The notes below the pieces were generated by a model. It did not search any database, had not been told where the DNA came from, and saw only the letters and a list, made by a program, of their open reading frames with translations. Source: Actinomadura luzonensis (GTDB lineage Bacteria > Actinomycetota > Actinomycetes > Streptosporangiales > Streptosporangiaceae). From it: a stretch of DNA of 64,000 bases. The first letter of the stretch is position 1, and the number at the start of each line of letters is the position of its first letter. This document shows positions 58,353 to 64,000 of this stretch, in pieces. Both the position numbers and the translations under genes were made by a program. Where the stretch lies: the NCBI RefSeq assembly GCF_022664455.2, contig NZ_JAKRKC020000001.1, positions 620,001 through 684,000 of the forward strand, read 5' to 3'.

Positions 58353-59546
58353 ATGACCCGCGACCTGAGGAGTGCCCGCTACGGGGCGGTCCTCACCTTC
58401 GTCCTCGCCGGCCTGATGGTGGGCACGATGACGGTGCGCATCCCCGCGCTGACCGACAAACTCGGCCTGTCCGAGTCCACGGTCGGCGCCGTCCTGCTGG
58501 TCTGGGGGCTCGGCGCCCTGGTGACCATGCAGAGCATGCGCCGCGTCATGGCCCGCCTGGGCAGCAGGACGGTCCTGCGGGTCGGCGGCCCTCTCACCGC
58601 GCTCGGCCTGGTGGCCGTGGCCTTCGCCCCCGACCTGCCGCTGCTGATGGCGGCCGTGGCGCTCTTCGGGATGGCGTTCGGCATGGTGGACGTGGCCATG
58701 AACGCCCAGGGCTCCACCGTCGAGCAGGCGTACGGCCGACCGCTGATGAACGGCATGCACGCCGGCTGGTGCGTCGGCGCGATCGCGGCGGGCGGCCTCG
58801 GCAGCCTGTCGATCGCCCTCGGCCTGTCGTTCACCGCCAACGTGGCGCTGATCGGCCTGGTCGCGCTCCCGCTCATGATCGCTCTCGGCCGGACGTACCT
58901 GGCCGAGACCCCGGCCGCCGGACGCGCCGCCGCGACCGGCCGCCGCCGCCTGCCCCCGATCGTCTACCTGCTCGGCGCGATCATGTTCTTCGCCTTCATG
59001 GTGGAGGGCACGGTGGCCGACTGGAACGGCCTCTACATGCGCGACGAGCTCGGCGCGCCCGAGGCCGTGGCCGCGCTCGGCTACCCGGTCTTCGAGGTGG
59101 GCATGCTGGTCGCCCGGCTGACCGGCGACCGGCTGCGGCTGCGTTTCGGCGTGCGCGGCATGCTGACGGTGTCGGGCGTGGCGACGGCGGGCTTCTTCGC
59201 CGTCGTGCTGCTCGCTCCGGCGGCGCTGGTGGCGGTGGGCGCGATGTTCTTCGTCGGCCTCGGCGTGGCGACGATCTCGCCGCTGACGCTGTCCCTGGCC
59301 GGGACCGCGACCGCGAACCCCGGCCCGGCGATCGCCCAGGCGGGCGCGATGGGCTACGCGGGCCTGCTGCTGGGCCCGGTGGTGATCGGGTTCCTGTCGG
59401 ACGCCACCAGCCTGCGGACCGCGCTCGGCATCGGGGTCGTCCTCGGCGTGCTGATCACGCTGGCCGCGCGCCTGCTGCCGCGCCGCGAACCGGCCGCGAT
59501 CCAGCCCCTCCCCGTCACCAGGGAACGGGAGCCCGCGGCCGCCTGA
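58353..59546 (+). CDS. MFS transporter
   Basis: A 397-residue transporter with twelve hydrophobic segments. It belongs to the compact MFS group with MNAQGSTVEQ in helix 4, often annotated as sugar or drug MFS transporters. ATG 58353 has GAGGTG 8 nt upstream; the frame opens 15 bp earlier at a weaker ATG. It lies 213 bp downstream of tetR with no gene between, so TetR control is plausible. Confidence 0.9.
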   Translation: MTRDLRSARYGAVLTFVLAGLMVGTMTVRIPALTDKLGLSESTVGAVLLVWGLGALVTMQSMRRVMARLGSRTVLRVGGPLTALGLVAVAFAPDLPLLMAAVALFGMAFGMVDVAMNAQGSTVEQAYGRPLMNGMHAGWCVGAIAAGGLGSLSIALGLSFTANVALIGLVALPLMIALGRTYLAETPAAGRAAATGRRRLPPIVYLLGAIMFFAFMVEGTVADWNGLYMRDELGAPEAVAALGYPVFEVGMLVARLTGDRLRLRFGVRGMLTVSGVATAGFFAVVLLAPAALVAVGAMFFVGLGVATISPLTLSLAGTATANPGPAIAQAGAMGYAGLLLGPVVIGFLSDATSLRTALGIGVVLGVLITLAARLLPRREPAAIQPLPVTREREPAAA

Positions 59547-59562
59547 CCCGGTATGGCACGCT

Positions 59563-60279
59563 ATGGGCGTGCTCAAGCGCCGGACGGACGGATTCGTGCC
59601 TTACCTCACCGCCGTGGTCCTCGCGATCACGGCGGTGCCCAGTCTCCTGCAGTTCGTCATCCCGGGCCTGGAGCCCGCCTGGGCCCGCGACCCGGCGGCG
59701 ATCGCGGCCCACGGCCAGTGGTGGCGGCTCGCCACGGCCCTGCTGGTCCAGGACGGCGGCCCGTTCGGCACCCTGGTCAACCTGGGCTTCCTCGCCGTGC
59801 TCGGCCACCTCGCCGAGCGCGCGCTCGGCCGCCCGCGCTGGCTCGTCCTGTACGCGGCCGGCGCCGTCGCCGGCGAGACCGCCGGCTACCTGCTGAACCA
59901 GCCGGGCGCGGGCAACTCGATCGCGCTGTGCGCCCTGGCCGCCGGCCTCGCCGTCTCCTCCGCCGGCCGCCTCGAACGCTCGGTGGGCGCCTTCTACGCG
60001 ATCGTCTCGGGCGCCTGGCTGCTGGCGGACCTGGGCGTCTGGGGCGTCGTCGCCATGGTCGCCCTGGCCGCGGCCGGCGCCCAGCTCGTGGCGCACCGCG
60101 CGCGGGTGCCCGAGTGGCTCTTCCCCGCCGTCCCCGCCGTCGCCGCCGTCGCCCTGACCGGCGTACCCGACCTGCACGGGCCGGCGCTGCTCAGCGGGCT
60201 GATCGTCGGCTGGCTCTGGGAGCTCCCCTCCCGCGAGCCGCCGGAGCCGGTGGCGGACGGCGTCGCCGCGAGCGGGTAG
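59563..60279 (+). CDS. rhomboid-like membrane protein with altered active site
   Basis: A 238-residue protein with six hydrophobic segments. The order WWRLATALLVQDG, LGFLAVLGHLAERALG, GETAGYLLNQPGAGNS and DLHGPALLSGLIVG follows the rhomboid intramembrane protease plan. The catalytic Ser is present (Ser119 in GNSIAL, where active rhomboids have GxSG) and His205 fits the catalytic His. The Gly after Ser is replaced by Ile, so activity is doubtful. It starts 16 bp after the MFS stop and may be co-transcribed with it. Confidence 0.72.
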   Translation: MGVLKRRTDGFVPYLTAVVLAITAVPSLLQFVIPGLEPAWARDPAAIAAHGQWWRLATALLVQDGGPFGTLVNLGFLAVLGHLAERALGRPRWLVLYAAGAVAGETAGYLLNQPGAGNSIALCALAAGLAVSSAGRLERSVGAFYAIVSGAWLLADLGVWGVVAMVALAAAGAQLVAHRARVPEWLFPAVPAVAAVALTGVPDLHGPALLSGLIVGWLWELPSREPPEPVADGVAASG

Positions 60280-60292
60280 TTCGTGCCACGAA
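60280..60292. promoter_or_regulatory. MarR operator 1
   Basis: TTCGTG-C-CACGAA, overlapping the stop region of the rhomboid-like gene and 17 bp before the marR start. The same motif recurs twice before the luciferase-like gene. Confidence 0.7.
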
Positions 60293-60309
60293 TTGGTTAT
60301 CCTTGTGAG

Positions 60310-60774
60310 GTGAACGAACAATTCGACGGCCAGATCGGGACGGTGGCCGCGCTGGTACGGTCGACGTTCCTGGTCAATGCCGTGTACGTGGACGCCGCCC
60401 GCGAGTACGGCCTCACCCAGCAGCAGGGCCAGCTCCTGTGCGTGCTGATGGCGCAGCCGTACGGGATGAGCGAGCTGGGCGCGATGCTGGGCCTGGCCAA
60501 GTCCAGCCTGACCGGCCTGGTCGACCGGTGCGAGCGCAACGGCCTGGTCCAGCGCAGACCCGACCCCCAGGACTCGCGCGCGGTGCGGGTCGCGCTGACC
60601 CGCCGGGGCGCCGAGCTGGCCGACGTGTTCTACACCGGCACCTGCCGCCGCATCGAGGAGCTGACGGCGGGGTTCTCCCAGGAGGAGCGCGACACGCTGG
60701 CCGCGCTGCTCGGCCGCGTCGTCGCGGACAACAAGGTGCCGGCCGTCTTCGCGGAGCCGGACGCCGTCCGTTGA
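60310..60774 (+). CDS. MarR-family regulator
   Basis: A 154-residue winged-helix regulator: N-terminal helix, then wHTH (LTQQQGQLLCVLMAQPYGMSELGAMLGLAKSSLTGLVDR) and the wing (RRPDPQDSRAVRVALT). GTG 60310 is favoured over the longer GTG 60283 because the latter lies in the operator, and TTATCC sits 7 nt upstream of 60310 (leaderless). It should repress itself and the downstream luciferase-like gene through the TTCGTG dyads. Confidence 0.92.
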   Translation: MNEQFDGQIGTVAALVRSTFLVNAVYVDAAREYGLTQQQGQLLCVLMAQPYGMSELGAMLGLAKSSLTGLVDRCERNGLVQRRPDPQDSRAVRVALTRRGAELADVFYTGTCRRIEELTAGFSQEERDTLAALLGRVVADNKVPAVFAEPDAVR

Positions 60775-60786
60775 TCCCCGGCTTGC

Positions 60787-60823
60787 AGTTCGTGTCACGA
60801 ACTATTATGGTTCGTAGCACGAA
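60787..60823. promoter_or_regulatory. MarR operators 2 and 3 with promoter
   Basis: AGTTCGTG-T-CACGAACT (60787-60803, perfect 8-bp arms) and TTCGT-AGC-ACGAA (60811-60823) flank a TATTAT box (60803-60808). They share the dyad with the site before marR, so one MarR protein probably controls both genes. Confidence 0.75.
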
Positions 60824-60891
60824 CTACAAGCCATTGCCGGGGCGCCGGGACAGCACCTGGGCGGCCGCGGCAGCGGGGGAAAGGCAGAACC

Positions 60892-61800
60892 ATGTCCGCA
60901 TCCACTGACGTCGTCTTCGGCTTCGGCGCGCACTCCGGCGTCTCCGACATCCCCGAGCTGTTGCGCCTGGTCCAGCAGGCCGACCGGGACGGCCTCGACC
61001 TCTTCTCCCTGTCCGACCACCCCTACCTCGGCGAGCGGCTGGACGCCTACGCCGCCATCGGCTACCTCCTCGGCCGGACCGAGCGCATCGCCGGTTTCGC
61101 CAACGTCACCAACCTGCCGACCCGCCCCGCCCCCATGCTGGCCCGTCACGTGACGTCCCTGTCGGCCCTGTCGGGCGGCCGCGTCGTGCTCGGCATGGGA
61201 GCCGGCGGCCTGTGGGACCGGATCGCCGACATGGGCGTGCCCCGGCAGACGCCCGGCCAGGCCGTTGAGGCGTTCGAGGAGGCCATCACCCTGGTCAAGA
61301 AGCTGTCGGGCGGCGGCCCGCCGGTCACCTTCGAGGGCCGCCACTACCAGGTGAGCCGCATCGACCCCGCCCCCGTGGCCGCTCCCCCGGTGTGGACCGG
61401 CTCGAACGGCCCCAAGTCGCTGGCCGCCACCGGCCGGGTGGCCGACGGCTGGATCCCCGGCCACGCGGCCGACTGGCTCAGCGAACGCTACCGCTGGTCC
61501 CGTCCGATCATCGACGAGGCGGCGGCGTCCGTGGGCCGCGACCCGGGCGAGGTGCGCACCGTCTACAACTTCCCCGGCCGCGTCACCGACCGGCCGCTGG
61601 CCGCCACCCGCGACCGCGAGGGCCGCTGGCTCGGCGGCTCGGTCGCGCAGTGGGTCGAGGAGCTGACCGGCGCGGTGCTGGAGCACGGGGCCGCCGGTTT
61701 CATGCTCTTCTCCACCGGCCACGGAGCCGTGGACCTCACCACCCTGGCCCGCTGGGGCCAGGAGATCGCCCCCGCCGTGCGCGAGGCGATCGCCAAGTGA
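60892..61800 (+). CDS. luciferase-like (F420-type) oxidoreductase
   Basis: A 302-residue TIM-barrel enzyme of the bacterial luciferase-like superfamily, in the group that commonly uses F420 or FMN. Motifs are LFSLSDHPY near the N-terminus, LSGGRVVLGMGAG in the middle, then GSNGPKSLAATGRVADGWIPG. GGGGAAAGG lies 8 nt upstream of the ATG. It has its own promoter with two MarR sites, so it is probably induced by a small, perhaps phenolic or oxidised, compound. Confidence 0.9.
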   Translation: MSASTDVVFGFGAHSGVSDIPELLRLVQQADRDGLDLFSLSDHPYLGERLDAYAAIGYLLGRTERIAGFANVTNLPTRPAPMLARHVTSLSALSGGRVVLGMGAGGLWDRIADMGVPRQTPGQAVEAFEEAITLVKKLSGGGPPVTFEGRHYQVSRIDPAPVAAPPVWTGSNGPKSLAATGRVADGWIPGHAADWLSERYRWSRPIIDEAAASVGRDPGEVRTVYNFPGRVTDRPLAATRDREGRWLGGSVAQWVEELTGAVLEHGAAGFMLFSTGHGAVDLTTLARWGQEIAPAVREAIAK

Positions 61801-61851
61801 CCCGCCGGCGCGGCCGCGCCTCTCACGTGCCGAGCTGAGCCGGCGGACGGG

Positions 61852-63060
61852 CTAGGCCGGGGAGCGGGAGGAGCGCAGGGCCGCCCAGGCAGCGAGCCCT
61901 TCTTCGGTGAGGACGTGGTCCAGCGCCGCCACCACCGCCCCGCGCAGTGCCCCGTCACGGCCGAGGGCGGCGGGGAGCACGGGAGGCGGGTGCGGGCGGC
62001 GGAAGCGCATGAGCCCGCCGGTCAGGGCAGCGGTGAACTCGGGCTCGGCCGCGGCCCGCAGGGCCTGCGCCAGGCCGCCCAGAGTGACGACCGCGGGGTC
62101 CAGAGCGTTGATCAACCCGGCGACGCCATGGGCCAGTCCGGCGGCGGTGCGGCCGACGGCGGCCCGGGCGGCCGGGTCCGCCGGGACGCGGGCAAGGACC
62201 TGCTCGGCGTACGTGCGGGGGTCGCGGGGCGGCGGCTCGCCGAGGTGGCGGGCGATCGCGCGGCCGTCGACGGTCAGGTCCCAGCAGCCCCGGGCGCCGC
62301 AGGGGCAGCGCAGGCCGGGGTCGCCGAACGGCAGGTGCCCGAACTCCCCGCCGGCGCCCGTCGCTCCGTGCATGGGCCGGCCGCCGACGACCAGCGTGCC
62401 GCCGACGCCCACCTCCACGGTGATGTGCAGGACGCTCGCCGCTCCCGCCACGGCGCCCTGCCGGGCCTCGGCGAGGCCGGCGAGGGTGGCGTCGTTGCCG
62501 ATCAGCAGCGGCGTGCGCGGATCGTTCGTCAGTGCCGCCAGGTCCACCGCGTCCCAGCCGAGCACGGCGGACTGGACGACCTTGCCGTGCTGCACCGTCG
62601 CGGCGACCGCCACGGAGATCGCCCGGACGCGGTGACCGTGACGGTCGTGCAGGCGTCGCACCGCCCCGGCGACCGTGTCGATCACCTGCTCGGGAGCGCG
62701 GCTGCGGTGCGTCCCGGTCTCCGCGATGCCGGGCTCCCCGTCGAGCGAGGCGACCGCGCATCGCCAGTCCTCCTGCCGCAGGTCCACGGCGATGACGAGA
62801 GGGCCGTCAGGGTGGGGCGTGAGCACGCTGGTCGGGCGGCCGCGGGTGGTCGCGGCGGCCGGGGTCTCGGCGAGCAGGGCGAGGTCGCGCAGCCGGGAGG
62901 TGATCTCCGTGGCCGAGCCGGTGCTGAGGCCGAGGCTCCGGGCGACGGCCGCCCTGGTCACTCCCGGCGCGCGGCGCATCTCCTCCAGCACGGCCAAGGC
63001 GCCGCGCCAGCGGAGATCGGCGGCGCGCACGGACCTGGCGCGGTCGCGTGGGGTTGCCAT
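61852..63060 (-). CDS. ROK-family transcriptional repressor
   Basis: A 402-residue XylR/NagC-type repressor: N-terminal winged helix (about 20-75; VTRAAVARSLGLSTGSATEITSRL) and a sugar-kinase-like ROK domain with the zinc motif CPCGARGCWD and GGEFGHLPFG. It is divergent from the HAD-GH13 gene across 56 bp containing a symmetric operator, so it likely represses that sugar gene and itself. Confidence 0.93.
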   Translation of the reverse strand: MATPRDRARSVRAADLRWRGALAVLEEMRRAPGVTRAAVARSLGLSTGSATEITSRLRDLALLAETPAAATTRGRPTSVLTPHPDGPLVIAVDLRQEDWRCAVASLDGEPGIAETGTHRSRAPEQVIDTVAGAVRRLHDRHGHRVRAISVAVAATVQHGKVVQSAVLGWDAVDLAALTNDPRTPLLIGNDATLAGLAEARQGAVAGAASVLHITVEVGVGGTLVVGGRPMHGATGAGGEFGHLPFGDPGLRCPCGARGCWDLTVDGRAIARHLGEPPPRDPRTYAEQVLARVPADPAARAAVGRTAAGLAHGVAGLINALDPAVVTLGGLAQALRAAAEPEFTAALTGGLMRFRRPHPPPVLPAALGRDGALRGAVVAALDHVLTEEGLAAWAALRSSRSPA

Positions 63061-63072
63061 ATGTCGCTGCCC

Positions 63073-63105
63073 TTCGTTTATGCTCGACTCACGAGTTTAA
63101 TCGAA
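63073..63105. promoter_or_regulatory. ROK operator, two nested dyads
   Basis: Symmetric half sites TTCG (63073-63076), CTCG (63083-63086), CGAG (63092-63095) and CGAA (63102-63105) share one axis, spaced 6, 5 and 6 bases apart. The whole gap between the divergent repressor and the HAD-GH13 gene is 56 bp. Confidence 0.65.
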
Positions 63106-63116
63106 GGGGGAACGCC

Positions 63117-64000
63117 GTGCCACGACGAACGACGGATCTCGGCGAGATCCAGGCGGTGCTGCTGGACATGGACGGCACTCTCGTGGACTCCGACGCCGCG
63201 GTCGAGCGCGCCTGGTCGATCTGGGCCGAGGAGTACGGCGTCGACCCCGGCGCGGTGCTCGCCGTCGCCCACGGCAGCCCGGCCGCGCGTACGGTCCGCA
63301 GGCTGCTGCCCGCCCTGGACGACGAGGCGGTCACGGCGGCGGCGCGACGGCAGCACGCCCTGCAGTACGAGGACCTGACGGACGTCACCGCGGCACCCGG
63401 CGCCCATCTCCTGCTCGCCACGCTGGACCGGCTCCGGCTGCCGTGGGCCGTGGTGACCAGCGCCGACGGGCGGCTGGCCAAGGCCCGCCTGCACGCGGCG
63501 GGGATCGATCCGCCGGTTCTGCTGACGATCGACGACGTCGGCGCGGGCAAGCCCGACCCGGAGGGCTACCTGGAGGCCGCGCGCCGCCTTCGCCTCGCGC
63601 CGTCCTCCTGCCTGGTGGTGGAGGACTCCGAGCCGGGGCTGGCCGCGGGCCGGGCGGCGGGCATGCCGACCGTCGCGCTGCGGGGGCTGGACGGCGACCT
63701 GTCCCTGTCCGGCCTCGGCCGGCTGGCCCACCTGCTGCAGCGCTCGCGGGTGCGGCCGTGGTGGCGCGACGCCGTGGGCTACCAGGTGTACCTTCCGTCG
63801 TTCGCGGACAGCACCGGGGACGGCTGGGGAGACCTGGCCGGGGCGAGCGCGCGGCTGGACCACCTGGAACGGCTCGGCGTGGACGTGGTGTGGCTGACCC
63901 CCTTCTACCGCTCGCCGATGCGCGACCACGGCTACGACGTCGCCGGCTACCGCGCCGTGGATCCGTCGTTCGGCGGGCAGGCGGCCCTCGACGAGCTGCT
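63117..64000 (+). CDS. HAD phosphatase/phosphoglucomutase-like domain fused to GH13 glucosidase (3' end cut)
   Basis: The reading frame is open from GTG 63117 (GAAGGGGG 6 nt upstream) to the window edge, at least 294 residues. Residues 13-215 are a HAD domain like beta-phosphoglucomutase: DMDGTLVDSD nucleophile, VVTSADG, GKPDPEGY and VVEDSEPGL. Without a stop it continues at about residue 218 into the start of a GH13 glucosidase: WWRDAVGYQVYLPSFADS, then GDGWGDLAG, LGVDVVWLTPFYRSP and DHGYDVAGY, as in oligo-1,6-glucosidase or trehalose synthase. The fusion could split a disaccharide and process the sugar phosphate. ROK-controlled. Confidence 0.85.
   Translation, partial: MPRRTTDLGEIQAVLLDMDGTLVDSDAAVERAWSIWAEEYGVDPGAVLAVAHGSPAARTVRRLLPALDDEAVTAAARRQHALQYEDLTDVTAAPGAHLLLATLDRLRLPWAVVTSADGRLAKARLHAAGIDPPVLLTIDDVGAGKPDPEGYLEAARRLRLAPSSCLVVEDSEPGLAAGRAAGMPTVALRGLDGDLSLSGLGRLAHLLQRSRVRPWWRDAVGYQVYLPSFADSTGDGWGDLAGASARLDHLERLGVDVVWLTPFYRSPMRDHGYDVAGYRAVDPSFGGQAALDEL

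Overview
The window is very GC-rich DNA (about 70-75% by eye), with frequent GTG starts, 4-bp ATGA/GTGA stop-start overlaps, and many starts preceded at 6-7 nt by a TANNNT box (leaderless transcripts). Family content points to an actinomycete, most likely a Streptosporangiales-type soil genus such as Nonomuraea; the genus is inference. It holds about 50 genes, two of them cut by the window edges. No rRNA, tRNA, CRISPR array or intact insertion sequence was seen.

Layout. 1-1478: end of a PBP4-type carboxypeptidase. 1753-8605: an ABC importer operon (lipoprotein, ATPase, two permeases) with a divergent amidohydrolase, a PucR regulator and an adenine-deaminase-type enzyme, which looks like a nucleobase salvage or catabolism locus. 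8673-12572: a tiny secreted protein, a methionine aminopeptidase, a PadR/siderophore-interacting-protein pair and an L,D-transpeptidase. 12569-14067: a coupled pair of unrecognised proteins, one with six 11-residue repeats. 14176-18249: LysR, a metallo-beta-lactamase-fold enzyme, a secreted LppX-like protein and a serine hydrolase. 18891-22314: ilvBNC with a clear leader peptide (Ile-Leu-Val-Val-Leu run) and attenuator. 22370-31693: a c-di-GMP protein, a dehydrogenase, a PQQ-type sugar dehydrogenase, a VanW protein and a CitA/CitB-like two-component system divergent from a tctCBA tricarboxylate transporter (31821-34784). 34768-41030: an MFS exporter, a secreted ricin-type lectin coupled to an orphan kinase ATPase module, and a 1,228-residue HTH-nSTAND-WD40 protein. 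41146-46504: the gatCAB amidotransferase operon, interrupted between gatA and gatB by an AAA ATPase plus a DUF4276/Toprim-like gene. 46647-57573: a second c-di-GMP protein, ligA, a MetE-like protein, mnmA and its partner cysteine desulfurase, and small hydrolases. 57627-64000: TetR/MFS, a rhomboid-like protein, a MarR/luciferase-like pair with three matching operators, and a ROK repressor divergent from a HAD-GH13 fusion gene.

Most notable. (1) The two-gene ATPase/DUF4276 cassette has the build of OLD, PARIS or RloAB-type phage defence. It is stitched by start-stop overlaps into the essential gatCAB operon, and its GC content is visibly lower. (2) Three genes end in short tandem duplications that copy their own stop codon. 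(3) A sugar-phosphatase-like HAD domain is fused in frame to a GH13 glucosidase. Several regulator genes sit beside well-formed palindromes, so operator assignments can be proposed directly from the sequence.
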